Below are positions 56,301 through 64,000 of a DNA stretch of 64,000 nt, in pieces. Position 1 is the stretch's first letter. The number at the start of each line of letters is the position of its first letter. The stretch is from Branchiostoma floridae. Lineage: Eukaryota > Chordata > Leptocardii > Amphioxiformes > Branchiostomatidae. The translations under genes were made by a program, and so were the position numbers. A model generated the notes under the pieces. That model saw only the letters and a program-made list of their open reading frames with translations, searched no databases and had not been told where the DNA came from. The DNA lies in the NCBI RefSeq assembly GCF_000003815.2, contig NC_049995.1, positions 12,691,436 to 12,755,435 on the forward strand, given 5' to 3'.

Positions 56301-56345
56301 GGCAGCCGCCAAAAACAGCAGGAATATCGCCCGCCACTTCACCAT
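33360..56345 (-). CDS. SDC: Syndecan, transmembrane heparan sulfate proteoglycan, 6 exons
   Basis: Exons: 56345-56274, 40023-39831, 38959-38787, 38326-38228, 37689-37578 and 33529-33360. All junctions agree in phase; total 272 residues. Residues 1-20 form a signal peptide (MVKWRAIFLLFLAAATTVCG). Exon 2 has Ser-Gly pairs in acidic context (S55, S70, S86, S88), the expected glycosaminoglycan sites. Exons 3-5 are a Pro/Lys/Thr-rich stalk (KPPKPDPTKPP). Residues 217-238 span the membrane with a GGAVVG stretch as in other syndecans. The 34-residue tail begins RMKKKDEGSYSL (C1) and ends KEFYA (C2, PDZ ligand). Syndecans bind growth factors and matrix through heparan sulfate and link to syntenin, CASK and the cytoskeleton. 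Intron 1 is about 16 kb and repeat-rich. A single syndecan fits an invertebrate chordate. Confidence 0.94.
35329..35601. repeat. Inverted repeat, MITE-like, in a syndecan intron
   Basis: Arms at 35329-35361 and 35569-35601 are near reverse complements (GAACACCTCCGTCAAAAACA and its mirror). About 205 bp of unrelated sequence separates them. Confidence 0.7.
35770..35995. repeat. Dispersed SINE-like repeat, second copy
   Basis: It shares the ordered blocks of 4285-4555: GTAGGTTGTTATC, CAACCAAAGTCGGATACC, GGTGGAATGAGGAAAGT, CTCAAGGACTAG and CCTCTTGATCA. It lies in the last intron of syndecan. Confidence 0.6.
36280..36570. repeat. Three diverged tandem units of about 120 bp
   Basis: The block TTTTTGTAGCCTTATA, then CCTTAT and ATAGCAATGTA, recurs three times at about 36310, 36405 and 36500. 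It is a short intronic tandem repeat. Confidence 0.7.
37076..37330. repeat. Minisatellite in a syndecan intron
   Basis: Alternating units near CCTAGGGCAAGGTTCCCC and CCCCAAGGCAAGATTCCC form a higher-order unit of about 50 bp, best preserved at 37150-37265. Read on the minus strand it makes Gly-rich open frames that are not genes. Confidence 0.9.
37374..37513. repeat. Palindromic MITE, family B, copy 3
   Basis: CCCCAGGCAGATCTACTGAT appears twice at the left end, and its mirror ATCTGCCTGGAGATTAC closes the right end. The central hairpin GAGTTTAGCTG/CAGCTAAACTC is intact. It lies 65 bp from the donor of syndecan exon 5. Confidence 0.8.
39424..39482 (-). repeat. Hairpin repeat in a syndecan intron
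   Basis: On the minus strand a perfect hairpin GGTGACTGAGAGTCACC is followed by AAAAC and then GAATAAAAC. It is related to the hairpins at 17221, 19866 and 61482. Confidence 0.6.
39670..39755 (-). pseudogene. Partial copy of syndecan exon 2 (3' part) in intron 2
   Basis: Read on the minus strand it encodes EDGSGLGPDGFSDLEESGSG and keeps a GT at the donor position. It matches the end of exon 2 (39831-39905) with three codons deleted, one Ser-to-Leu change and otherwise mostly synonymous changes. There is no convincing acceptor. It lies downstream of exon 2 in the transcript. Confidence 0.75.
40734..40945. repeat. Palindromic MITE, family A, copy 5
   Basis: TACTGTAAATGC at the left and ACATTTACAGTA at the right, in the orientation of the copy at 176. 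The central GACTGCAGTC is partly changed to GACTACAGTG. Confidence 0.85.
41020..41880. repeat. Tandem duplication of about 425 bp
   Basis: CTATTCATACATCCAGGTGA at 41026 recurs at 41451, followed in both by AGGAAGCTGAAA, CAGGGAACCCAGACA and GGCTACAAGAATCCGCCCAG. Similarity continues for most of the unit, with small deletions. Confidence 0.8.
46665..47060. repeat. Tandem duplication of about 200 bp
   Basis: TTCAAAGGA-TCGGCTGTAAATG, GACAGGATGACA, ACCAACCACA and AACTCTTCATGTTGCTATGT recur in order at 46672 and 46876. Confidence 0.75.
47880..47935 (+). mobile_element. LINE 3' tail
   Basis: The text GCTAGTGTGTTAGGCC, CCTGTTATACCGGCTATATA and GATACAGATAC matches the end of the LINE at 5760-6130. 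Only the last 55 bp or so remain. Confidence 0.65.
48050..48380. repeat. GTGCAAC/GTTGCAC-rich element
   Basis: Many direct and inverted copies of GTGCAAC and TTGCACA surround an AT-rich centre, with CACTTGCACA-like blocks near the left end and TTTTGCACACTGTGTCCCC near the right. It is probably a non-autonomous element; its ends are not clear. Confidence 0.5.
49060..49310. repeat. Short direct duplication
   Basis: GCAACAGCTTTAAATTCGTG and ATGTATGAAAACTT, with a downstream AGCCAAAATAAAGTG, occur at about 49115 and 49223. Confidence 0.75.
49573..50056. repeat. Tandem array, four units of 118-126 bp
   Basis: Each unit starts AATCTTTCACTGAACTGGTA (with variation), passes TCTGGCACCCAAATC and ends near TTTGTTGGCAG. 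Minus-strand frames through it repeat FRLGFGCQK and are artefacts of the array. Confidence 0.8.
50211..51115. repeat. Tandem array, five units of about 180 bp
   Basis: Each unit carries CTTCTTAGAACATACTTACC, ACTCAGATCCGTACGCAA, TGGCCTTTGCTGATCTGGTA and TCTTCCCACATCACAAGATA. Starts are near 50213, 50393, 50577, 50760 and 50941. Confidence 0.85.
51768..51892. repeat. Palindromic MITE, family B, copy 4
   Basis: ATAATCTACAAGCAGATCCT, GCCGGCTAAGGGAGTCAAAC and TTGATACTATACATTACGCA make it a near reverse complement of the copy at 14388-14513. Confidence 0.8.
52140..53387. mobile_element. 1.25-kb non-autonomous hAT-like transposon with GC hairpins
   Basis: The ends CAGTGTTCTCACCAGG and CCTGGTGAGAACACTG are a perfect 16-bp inverted repeat (18 bp with the adjoining TT/AA). 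The CAGTG start fits hAT-type termini. No matching 8-bp flank is visible and there is no transposase. The left end carries repeated CCGCTACGCTG/CAGCGTAGCGG blocks. The right end (about 53255-53355) is over 75% GC with nested hairpins such as GGGGGGCTTCGCCCCCC. It is embedded in AT-rich syndecan intron 1. Confidence 0.75.
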
Positions 56346-57647
56346 TTTCTTCAGGTTTGGGCCCTCTCTGGTGTTGCTGTCCTTCCAAGGGCCCCAAAAT
56401 ACGAGAAAAACGAGTTGAGAACGTAAAAATTCGTCCGTAAAAATGATTTTTCACTCTTCCTGTCCCGCTTTTCCAGCAGGCCTCTTCCTCACCCAGACAC
56501 CTCACCTAATTACGGAATATATCACTCCGCACCGAATTCGCGACTTTTGCCTAAAAAATTAACAACCAAACGAAAACACCAATATATATCAGCTGAAATT
56601 CCCCTTTTAGTACTAGATACTGAAGTTTGAACCGAAATTTGTTTCGTTTTCTGATGATTTTACGAGTTTTCCTTTCACAGATCTATTTTTATCGCGGACG
56701 ACGAATGGTTGGTGAGAGGGACTTCCCGGCCAGCCACAAAAGGTAGTGACGTCACACATTCCACGGAAAATGTCACGTGACCACTACACCTTTGTTTTGT
56801 TGTTTTCCTGCGTTTGACATAAGTTTCTTTTCTACTTCGAACTTTTGGGGTCATCTTTACACATCATACTTCAATTTTATCGTCAAATCATACATAAAAT
56901 GTGTGCGAAAATGTCGTTTTCAATATATTTACTGACTTCATACCTTTTCGGACACACCTGGCCGATTGCTCGACAAACAATCTCAATGATTGGAATGGAA
57001 ACAATGACGCACACCGGAAAAACATCTCACGACAAAAGTTTTCCTCGTAAATAATTATCTATGCACATAGATAAGTTCATGAATCACAAATGAATTCCCG
57101 GCTAAATCTTACAGATGATATTGAATACCAAGTCACATTCTTCTAGTTACCAAAATTGCGACATTGTATAATCAAGCCATAGTTTGCTCCTGGTATACTA
57201 GTAACGTTAGCGATCGAATATTTAAATGATACATTTTGTACCTAAGTTGCATGAATATGGATAAGATGTATGCGACTGAGCAAAATGAAACGCAAAACGA
57301 ATTCTTATTCTAAAATTGGTGCTCAGAATGTACTTTCTTGTGATAAATTTTCGATTCTATAGAGAAAAAAAAACATGAAGACCGCAATAGTGTGACAAAC
57401 TAAAATGACAACCAATGACTGGGGCTTTAAGCCAAAAACGTGGCATCATTCAAATTTTACTCTCTTAGCGTTCTTTTCACACAAAGGACACAGCACTCTG
57501 GCTATATTCAACTTTTCAACTTTTCTTGTAACGTTACGCCGAAATTGGTCGTGCTACTAAATATAACATCAGGAAAACAAAACATTCATTTACCTCTTGT
57601 ATTTATGATCGCATATTGTCCGGCGATGACGTCACACTACTGTAAAC
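56346..57647. other. SDC: Syndecan 5' flank and promoter region
   Basis: Sequence upstream of the syndecan start, with no coding sequence seen. The ATG has A at -3 and G at +4. TGACGTCA, a perfect CRE palindrome, occurs at about 56749 and again at 57627-57634. The transcription start cannot be placed. Confidence 0.4.
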
Positions 57648-58129
57648 ATGGAAGTGGACTGGTTGTACCAGTATGTATGCAGGGATCGAAATTCTTTTTT
57701 TCTACATACCTGCATCGGTGCAAATGACATTGAAATTACCTGCACCGGACAAATTTTACCTGCACCACTCTGAATCATTTAGGAAGTATGGATCATACTA
57801 AAATTATTAAGGAACCATTTCTATTTTTTTTTTCTTTTATACACTATAGGTGGTAACAGTCAATGCAGCTAATAACAATCCAAATAGACCTACATTACGG
57901 GACATTTATGTATAAAACCCAGTACATGGACCAGTGCAAGTTAGCTGCAGGTAGACACCAGAAAAACCTGCACAACTTTAATGTTACCTGCATATGCAGG
58001 TGGTATTTCGAGCCCTGATGTATTCTCCCCCCACGCACGTGTGACGTGCCACAACTATGACGAACGGGTTCCGGACTTACTTAGAAAAGAAACAGGATTT
58101 AGACACGGTCTACGTTCAGAAGACATGCG
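57648..58129 (+). other. Possible first exon split by a MITE
   Basis: An ATG 14 bp after a CRE palindrome opens a short frame (MEVDWLYQY) that is interrupted at 57680 by an inverted-repeat element. After that element, sequence from 58018 continues an open frame (VTCHNYDERVPDLLRKE) to a GTAAGAG donor at 58130. Joined across the insertion it would be about 45 codons. I recognise no protein family and no downstream exon, so this is only a candidate; a plain chance frame is possible. Confidence 0.25.
57680..58017. mobile_element. Inverted-repeat element (hAT-like MITE)
   Basis: The ends CAGGGATCGAAATTC and TATTTCGAGCCCTG mirror each other. The interior has TACCTGCA/TGCAGGTA blocks in both orientations. 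ATGTAT is present on both sides, offset by one base, so it may be a target duplication. There is no coding capacity. Confidence 0.7.
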
Positions 58130-58329
58130 GTAAGAGATTTGGGGAGGGTCCCAGAAAAAATATACCTGAAGCCAAAGTTACTAATGTCACCATGTTTATT
58201 TTGGAGGGTAAACTTTTACAGTCAATCGTACAGAGGCTGTAGGATAACTTTGTAGGATTTTAAAACACCAGTGGGAGTCGAATACTACACAAAACAGATT
58301 TCTTTGTAGCAAAATGAGCCATTGTTTTG

Positions 58330-58455
58330 AGTGTCGTCCATCACAAGTTTTCACATAATGAATCAGGTCCAGGTTCAGGTCTGTACCTGGACCTGATCCT
58401 CTGGACCTGAACCGGACCTGGACCTGAATTTTCTGTACCGGTACCCATCCTTAAT
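58330..58455. repeat. GGACCTG-rich dispersed repeat
   Basis: CACAAGTTTTCACA, AGGTCCAGGTTCAGGTCTG, several GGACCTG units, GAATTTTCTGTACC and GGTACCCATCC match the copy at 1960-2075 block by block. Confidence 0.75.
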
Positions 58456-58733
58456 CTGTATGGTTCATTTGTAGTCACCACACACACACGTCCGCACAAT
58501 CGCGGAACACAAAAACCGAACCACAAAACTTGCGCGCCGCGTCACCCTTGATTTGGCTCATGGCCTCTTCACTCAGTCTCTGTCACAGAAAAATGCTGCG
58601 CCTCCCCAGGAAAAATGTCCCCCATTGTCCGACTACAAGACATGGCAGATCATGTTACAACCCGCTAGGTGGCGCTTTCACAACCTCCCTGTGTGTTCAT
58701 ACCAACATAAGACATAACAGCAGTGGCACTAAA

Positions 58734-58911
58734 TAGTCTCCAAGCAGACCCTACGGTGCCTTAGAGATAGTATCAAAGCTGGCAAAGGAGTTAGCCGGCC
58801 AAAGGGAGATAGCCGGCTAAGGGAGTCAAACGGGCACCGGTGCCGGTATACCAAGTCCCTGGCCAGCTTTGATACTATTTCTAAGGCACCGTAGGGTCTG
58901 CTTGGAGACTA
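58734..58911. repeat. Palindromic MITE, family B, copy 5
   Basis: TAGTCTCCAAGCAGACCCTA at the left and TAGGGTCTGCTTGGAGACTA at the right are exact reverse complements. GATAGTATCAAAGCTGGC and its mirror lie inside. This is the best-preserved family B copy. Confidence 0.9.
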
Positions 58912-58921
58912 GCACTAAATA

Positions 58922-59036
58922 CTCTCCAAGGTTGAATCGCGCAGATATATAGTAGTAGTCGGAAAAATTACACGTGCGCTCTTGCTACTTCCGACTACTA
59001 CTATATCTGTGCGATTCAACCTCTGCTTGGAGAGTA
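58922..59036. repeat. Second palindromic element beside family B copy 5
   Basis: CTCTCCAAGGTTGAATCGCG with ATATAGTAGTAGTCGGAA on the left is mirrored by TTCCGACTACTACTATAT and TGCGATTCAACC on the right. It begins 10 bp after the family B element. Confidence 0.85.
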
Positions 59037-59212
59037 GCGCTGAAGAAAAGCTGCATATACTGTAGTTGCAAAGAAAACTTCCTTGAGCATATTAGTTGTC
59101 CAGGATCCTTCTATAAGATTATGTCGGAGCGTGCGTAGACCATTTGTGATCATCTTATGCGCCAAATATACAATACCTAGACACATCTCATAAGTTTTAG
59201 GGTAGATGTAGC

Positions 59213-59463
59213 CTCCATAGCAGGCTCTCTATGGGCTTTTTTGGCACTTTTGCTGGCCATTTCTTTTTGTACTGGGTCGCAGAGTGCTGGCCTCTCTCAT
59301 AGCCGCCCATTTTAGAAATCTAAAATGGGCGGCTACGAGAGNNNNNNNNNNNNNNNNNNNNNNNNNNNNNNNNNNNNNNNNNNNNNNNNNNNNNNNNNNN
59401 NNNNNNNNNNNNNNNNNNNNNNNNNNNNNNNNNNNNNNNNNCCCATAGAGAGCCTGCTATGGG
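59213..59463. repeat. Inverted repeat containing an assembly gap
   Basis: CCATAGCAGGCTCTCTATGG at the left is mirrored at 59442-59463. A perfect inner hairpin (TAGCCGCCCATTTTAGA facing its mirror, about 59302-59337) directly precedes a run of 100 N (59342-59441). Confidence 0.85.
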
Positions 59464-60084
59464 GGCTAGGGTAGATGAATGATAAGTAGAAAATGCAACA
59501 GGCCATTAATACAATTATAAATACAGCGTAATAGTTTATTGCAAATTCTTGCCCTAGGGCTAATATGGTAGGTACAATGTAACATGGAAGGGAACAAATA
59601 AACAAATAGTGTAGAACAGTATATGTCTACTCTTGTGCAAAAGCTTTTTTTTTGGCGCAGCAAAAAGCACATGCTTAGCACTCTATAGGTTGGTGACGTA
59701 GTACATTGTATGTAGACGCTCTATAGCAATTCAGTGAACAATATGTTATATGTATCCGTATATTATAACAATATGTATCCGTAAGAGGGGATAGCAATGT
59801 CCAGGAGAGGTAATATTTCATTCAGCAGCCTTCATCTGGTATTACAAAAGTTGTCTGGGTGAGTAGACACTGTATCTTTAGGCTAACGTTACAATTCCAA
59901 ACCGTGGCAAAAAAAAAAAAAATAGACATGTACACGTAAAAATATACACAAATGATACCCACAACTATTCTCTTTGCGTCTTGTGTAGTTTGGTGTCTTT
60001 TATCTCATACTTTTTGTTCCCGAAAGCTGTCCGACCGGGTCCCGGTTTGGAAATGTGACGTAGGCCTAATAGGGGCCTGATAGC

Positions 60085-60235
60085 TAGTCTCTAAGCAGAC
60101 CCAACGGTGCCTCAGAGATAGTATCAAAGCTGGCAAAGAAGTATAGCCGGCCAAAGGGAGTCAAACCGGCCAAAGGGAGTCAAACGGGCACTTTGATACT
60201 ATTTCTAAGGCACCGCAGGGTCTGCTTGGAGACTA
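60085..60235. repeat. Palindromic MITE, family B, copy 6
   Basis: TAGTCTCTAAGCAGACCCAA, GATAGTATCAAAGCTGGCAA and the closing GGGTCTGCTTGGAGACTA identify it. GGCCAAAGGGAGTCAAAC is duplicated in the centre. Confidence 0.85.
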
Positions 60236-60249
60236 CCTGATAGCTATAG

Positions 60250-60640
60250 TAAGACCACATTCCTCTGGAAGAAAGAATCTGCCAATACTGTAACTTGAAT
60301 AAGATAGAGGATGAGTGTCACTTTATTGTTGACTGTACTTTATACAACAACGAAAGAAACGTCCTTTTTGAAAATATACAACATATGTTTCCTAATTTCC
60401 GATTCTTGAATACCACGGAAAAATTCATATTTCTCATGCAACTAGATAACCCATACATTATTGATTCCATCTGTCCTTATGTTTATAACTGTTTTAAGAA
60501 GCGAGAAGAAGTTGAACTTGTACATACTAGAATGTATTAGCATATGTAGAGATGATAAGATACCTTTTTGTCAAAATTGTACCTTATGACTAGCGCTACG
60601 ACCTGTACTTAGCTTGTTTGAGCACAAATGTACAATAAAG
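60250..60640 (+). mobile_element. 3' end of a non-LTR retrotransposon
   Basis: An open frame from about 60268 to 60540 encodes RICQYCNLNKIEDECHFIV, then DCTLYNNERN. This is the Cys-Cys-His-Cys segment at the C terminus of CR1/L2-like LINE proteins, closing with KKREEVELVHTRMY. The 3' UTR ends in ACAATAAAGAG. It is 5'-truncated and is the best copy of the element seen at 15480 and 19455. Confidence 0.8.
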
Positions 60641-61130
60641 AGAGGCACTGTAATACATTCAGTAACCTTCCTCCTGCATGACAAAAGAGCGACTTAAGTA
60701 ACGTTTTGTCTGGTGAGAACAAAGTCAGCCTGCCCTGGGGAGTGGGCTCAGCTGACGGGTAAATATTTATACAATGCGGTAGGTGAGTCAGGTGGGTGCA
60801 TTAGCGGACGGTGTATATAGGTGGGGTCACACATGCGTATATATTCAAGTCCGTTTCTGAGGTGCGTATGACACTCTTAGTCTCTACCAGGCTCCACAGG
60901 TCGCGGGAAAAATAGTACAAATTAGACAAATATAGATACATAACATGCCAGATTAGTTAGCTGACCGAGAAGTACGGTTAGTGACTCAGCTAACTTCGCT
61001 GTTACCTGTTTACTTTTGTCCAATTTCTAATATTTTTCCAATGACCTGTGGAGCCTGGTGGAGGCAAATACTCCCATGCGCGCCTCATATGGACCTAAAT
61101 ATATACGCAGGTGTGACCCCACTTTATGTA
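60640..61130. other. Spacer, no gene seen
   Basis: The stretches GAGGTGCGTATGACACTC and GGAGGCAAATACTCCCATGC, with AGGTGGGGTCACACATGCGT and its mirror at about 61107, suggest another large inverted repeat (about 60815-60905 against 61045-61125). No coding sequence is seen. Confidence 0.5.
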
Positions 61131-61253
61131 CTAATCTCCAAGCAGATCCTATACGGTGCCACAAGATACCAAACTGGCTAAGCAGTGTATTCAGCCAAGA
61201 GGTGTCAATTTGCCATGTAGCGAAACACAATCCTGCTTTTCTGCTTGGAGACT
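61131..61253. repeat. Palindromic MITE, family B, copy 7
   Basis: The terminal CTAATCTCCAAGCAGATCCT and its partial mirror CTGCTTGGAGAC are present. The interior is diverged. Confidence 0.7.
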
Positions 61254-61481
61254 CTGGCCTAGTCTCGTGCTCTCTCGTGAGATCGAGACTATGTCACTCT
61301 CCGTGAATAAGATGGACTGATAGCCTTCGAAAATTTGGAGGTGTGTACCTTACCTTTAAAACCAGTCATTGCTTGAGGAAAATTTTGAGTAACTGTTTCC
61401 ATACGTGACTAATGAACTTCTTCAACGATAACGTTTACAGCAAACGAAAAGTTTACGGATATTGGACACAAGAGTTTTATT

Positions 61482-61783
61482 TTACACGTACAACCAGTTT
61501 TTCTCATCTGCTGACGCTTCGATGTCTGTCAGACATCTTCCTCAGAGCTTCTAACTGGAGTTCTGCTACTCGCCATCAGTCTGGATAAGGAAGTCCAACC
61601 CAGTGATGAACGGGGACAAGCTCAGCCATGTTTGGGATAGTGATCTCCCCGCAAAAGCGCCACCTAAATCGGCTACATAATTATAAGGCGGTGAGAAGCA
61701 TAACTCCAGTTAGAAGCTCTGAGGAAGATGTCTGACAGACATCGAAACGTCAGCAGGTGAGAAAAACCGGTCGTACGCGTAAA
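61482..61783. repeat. 79-bp inverted repeats with internal hairpins
   Basis: Arms 61482-61560 and 61705-61783 are close reverse complements. Each arm contains the self-complementary GATGTCTGACAGACATC followed by GAAACG or GAAGCG, and CTGAGGAA just before. A spacer of about 145 bp separates the arms. Confidence 0.85.
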
Positions 61784-61907
61784 AGAAAACTCTTAGGACG
61801 TACGTCCTATGATCTACCAACCTGATGAAATTATTTCCGAATGTACGGATATTGTTGGGTTTTTTTTTTCATCGGTACAAAACGATTACCACAATCATGT
61901 ACTGTTT

Positions 61908-63075
61908 CTAATCAACGTGAAAAATCTGTAGCAGTAGAGATTTATCCAGAACTTTGGTGTTTGTCCATGAGATGGCCCTTCTGACACCGGAAGATAAATT
62001 TTGAGGCATTTTGTGCTTCTTTTTTAAAACATGCGACCAATCGTGCCACTCCATTTTTAGTTTGATACACAGAGTCGGGTCTATGTCAAATTCTTCATGC
62101 CACGCCGTCTTTGGAATGGTCAGTTTGCCAGCTTTCAAATCCAACTTAATTGTCCACCTAACAACTTTTTTGTGTTTTTTGTCATAAACGGGTACTTTCA
62201 CCATTGCTTTGGAACAAAAGATAGTCGTTTGTTTCAGCACGTTTTGAAAATGGTGCACTTCGTGTGGAAAATCGGCGCCTTCTTTTTGTATCTTTTGCCA
62301 AAGTGTAGCTTTAAAGTGATCGTACAGCTGATAATCTACATTGCTCCATCGGCGATGCTGATTCAGCAAGGCCGCGCTCATTGGTGTTTTCTTATATTTC
62401 TTAAGGTTTTTGGGTGCGACGTTATAAAGAATGTCTTTTAAGGTCCAACACATCCTCCTCCTCAGCAAGACAAGAGATTCGTCCATATGTTCTAAAATGA
62501 GAACCAGGTCAATTTCTCTGGACAGCGTTTCGATAAACTCATCAATGGACGATTGGCTGTCAGACAGTCCAAGAGGAAAGCCAAGGTCATACGCCATGAA
62601 ATTCTTTTCAAGGGTAAATGGCATATATCTTGTATGGCTATCTGCTTTGACGTATGGGACGTGAAATTTGTTTGGACTTTTTATGAAGGACGCTACCGGA
62701 TCTGAACGGCCCAAACCTTTTATTTTCTTAGCAAGGCCATACCAGTTGAACACAGACCGAAGATGAGAAAGTGGCTGCCTAAGGATAGAGATGTACACAG
62801 TGTCAGTGGGCATGAGATGGTCCAACAACTGCCTATTGTAAACCGTGTGGTCGACTAGAACGTTATAAGTACCGTCTGCAGACGGTATGAAGTCTTCTTG
62901 TCTCAAGAAGTTGGGCCAACCGACGTCACTCTTGATGACAGGCAGAACGAAGGTCAGGTTGTGTTCGTAACCGAAGCGTTGGAAGATGCAGGTGGCTGTC
63001 GTGCCCCCAGCCTTGTGCACTTTAACGAACATGAAGTTTCGCTTGGCTTCACAGGCGCCCTCACTTGTAAACGTC
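61908..63075 (-). CDS. GAL3ST: Second Gal3ST-family sulfotransferase, main exon
   Basis: This exon corresponds to exon 2 of the gene at 16799-18556. After an acceptor (ATGACAG, ending 63076) it reads TFTSEGACEAKRNFMFVKV and then HKAGGTTATC, the 5'-PAPS loop, and later DTVYISILRQPL, the 3'-phosphate motif. The exon of 1,168 nt is three longer than its relative, and most residues are identical. The phase (needs two bases from a previous exon) is the same, so a short signal-anchor exon is expected further along the minus strand. I do not find it up to 64000, so it lies outside or is lost. An in-frame ATG overlapping the acceptor would give a protein without the membrane anchor. Confidence 0.88.
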
Positions 63076-63229
63076 CTGTCATACAGCAAAGTAAATGTTT
63101 CTATTTGTTATGTGTTGATATATCATTTTCGAAAATCTGAAGACTATGGTTGCACACACTACGTTTATGAAGGTTGCATAATCCTAGTGAGCCATATTCA
63201 AACAAGGACTACATAACGTTCTTGATTCA

Positions 63230-63462
63230 AATAATCTCCATATAATACCGGTGGCATAAGATAGTATCAAAGCTGGCCAAGGAGTATAGCCTGGATAACT
63301 CCCTTTGGTCGGCTATACTNNNNNNNNNNNNNNNNNNNNNNNNNNNNNNNNNNNNNNNNNNNNNNNNNNNNNNNNNNNNNNNNNNNNNNNNNNNNNNNNN
63401 NNNNNNNNNNNNNNNNNNNTACTATCCTATGGCACCGGGGTAAGTCTGACTGGAGATTAATA
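63230..63462. repeat. Palindromic MITE, family B, copy 8, with assembly gap
   Basis: AATAATCTCCATATAATACC, GGCATAAGATAGTATCAAAG and the closing GACTGGAGATTAATAT mark the ends. A run of 100 N (63320-63419) replaces the middle of the hairpin. Confidence 0.85.
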
Positions 63463-64000
63463 TTCAATCTCTACAACTGGACGCTCTTCTTCAGCTTCAC
63501 TTAAATGACCTGGCAGAACAATTCATTACGAGTATATCTAACTAGAATGGTTCAACATATATTAATTATGAGGATCGTATGTAAATTTCACTCTTATGCA
63601 AATCATGTCTAGATGGTTCACCACTTTAACTTAACCCTATCCAGATGGGGGGGGGGGGGGTAAAAGTTTCTGCGCCAACTTTGACGTCCTACAGCTCCCA
63701 AACGGCTCGTGCTAGAACAATCAAACTTAGTGATTTTTTTTAAATTTTTGGCAACAATTTAAAAGGACTTGGGTAAGTTTATAATTTTTCGTGTTGCCAT
63801 GGCAACGGGTTTCTGAAAGGCAAATTTTACGAAAATCACTAATTTTGGTTTAAACAACGGGATTTTAAGATTTTCTTGCTAAACTAAACTTCTTTTCATA
63901 TATCTTTAATATCGAACACATCTTAGTTTAACATTTATAATAAAATATTCATAGATTACTAGTATGCTAATGAGATGACGTAATTGGTCAAAATCCAAGA
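63463..64000. other. Terminal stretch without a recognised gene
   Basis: A run of 13 G lies at 63648-63660. The rest is AT-rich, and I see no exon on either strand. Confidence 0.5.

Overview
The window is animal nuclear DNA. The genes have GT-AG introns, CpG-bearing first exons and chordate-type families (XBP1 with an IRE1-cleaved intron, a single syndecan ending EFYA, galactose-3-O-sulfotransferases, a poly-C2H2 zinc finger gene and an animal VAC8-like armadillo gene). They sit among many small palindromic MITEs, LINE 3' ends and microsatellites. I infer a cephalochordate (amphioxus, Branchiostoma); this rests on gene content and texture, not on a database match.

Layout. (1) 2.6-11.8 kb, plus: a 13-exon VAC8-like armadillo gene, about 550 codons, with partial copies of many of its exons lying beside the intact ones. 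(2) 16.8-18.6 kb, plus: a two-exon Gal3ST-type sulfotransferase. (3) 20.0-22.5 kb, minus: XBP1 in three exons, preceded by a three-unit promoter repeat. (4) 25.5-28.8 kb, plus: a 1,112-codon C2H2 zinc finger gene with a trail of broken fingers behind it. (5) 33.4-56.3 kb, minus: syndecan in six exons with a first intron of about 16 kb. (6) 61.9-63.1 kb, minus: the main exon of a second, very similar Gal3ST gene, inverted relative to the first; its 5' exon is not seen. Two 100-N assembly gaps (59342-59441, 63320-63419) both fall inside palindromic repeats.

The most striking observation is in XBP1. In animals IRE1 removes a 26-nt intron from XBP1 mRNA, shifting the frame to make the active factor. 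Here the exon carrying that intron contains a tandem array of 41-50-codon repeats. Two repeats hold complete, identical 26-nt cassettes exactly 150 nt apart, each with both seven-base IRE1 loops and their stems. Three further copies, upstream in the transcript, have lost one or both sites. All spacings are multiples of three, so the cassette (or site pair) used decides between an active factor, an internally shortened active factor and a truncated bZIP protein. Upstream of the same gene, three tandem units each carry CCAAT-N9-ACACG, one base from the ER stress element and with its exact spacing.

A theme of the window is local tandem duplication with breakpoints inside exons (VAC8-like gene, XBP1, syndecan exon 2, zinc fingers). 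In the VAC8-like gene the complete-versus-partial copy differences I can count are all synonymous, which points to recent exchange between divergent haplotypes, or to assembly mixing, rather than to old decaying copies. No tRNA, rRNA, CRISPR or prokaryotic feature was found.
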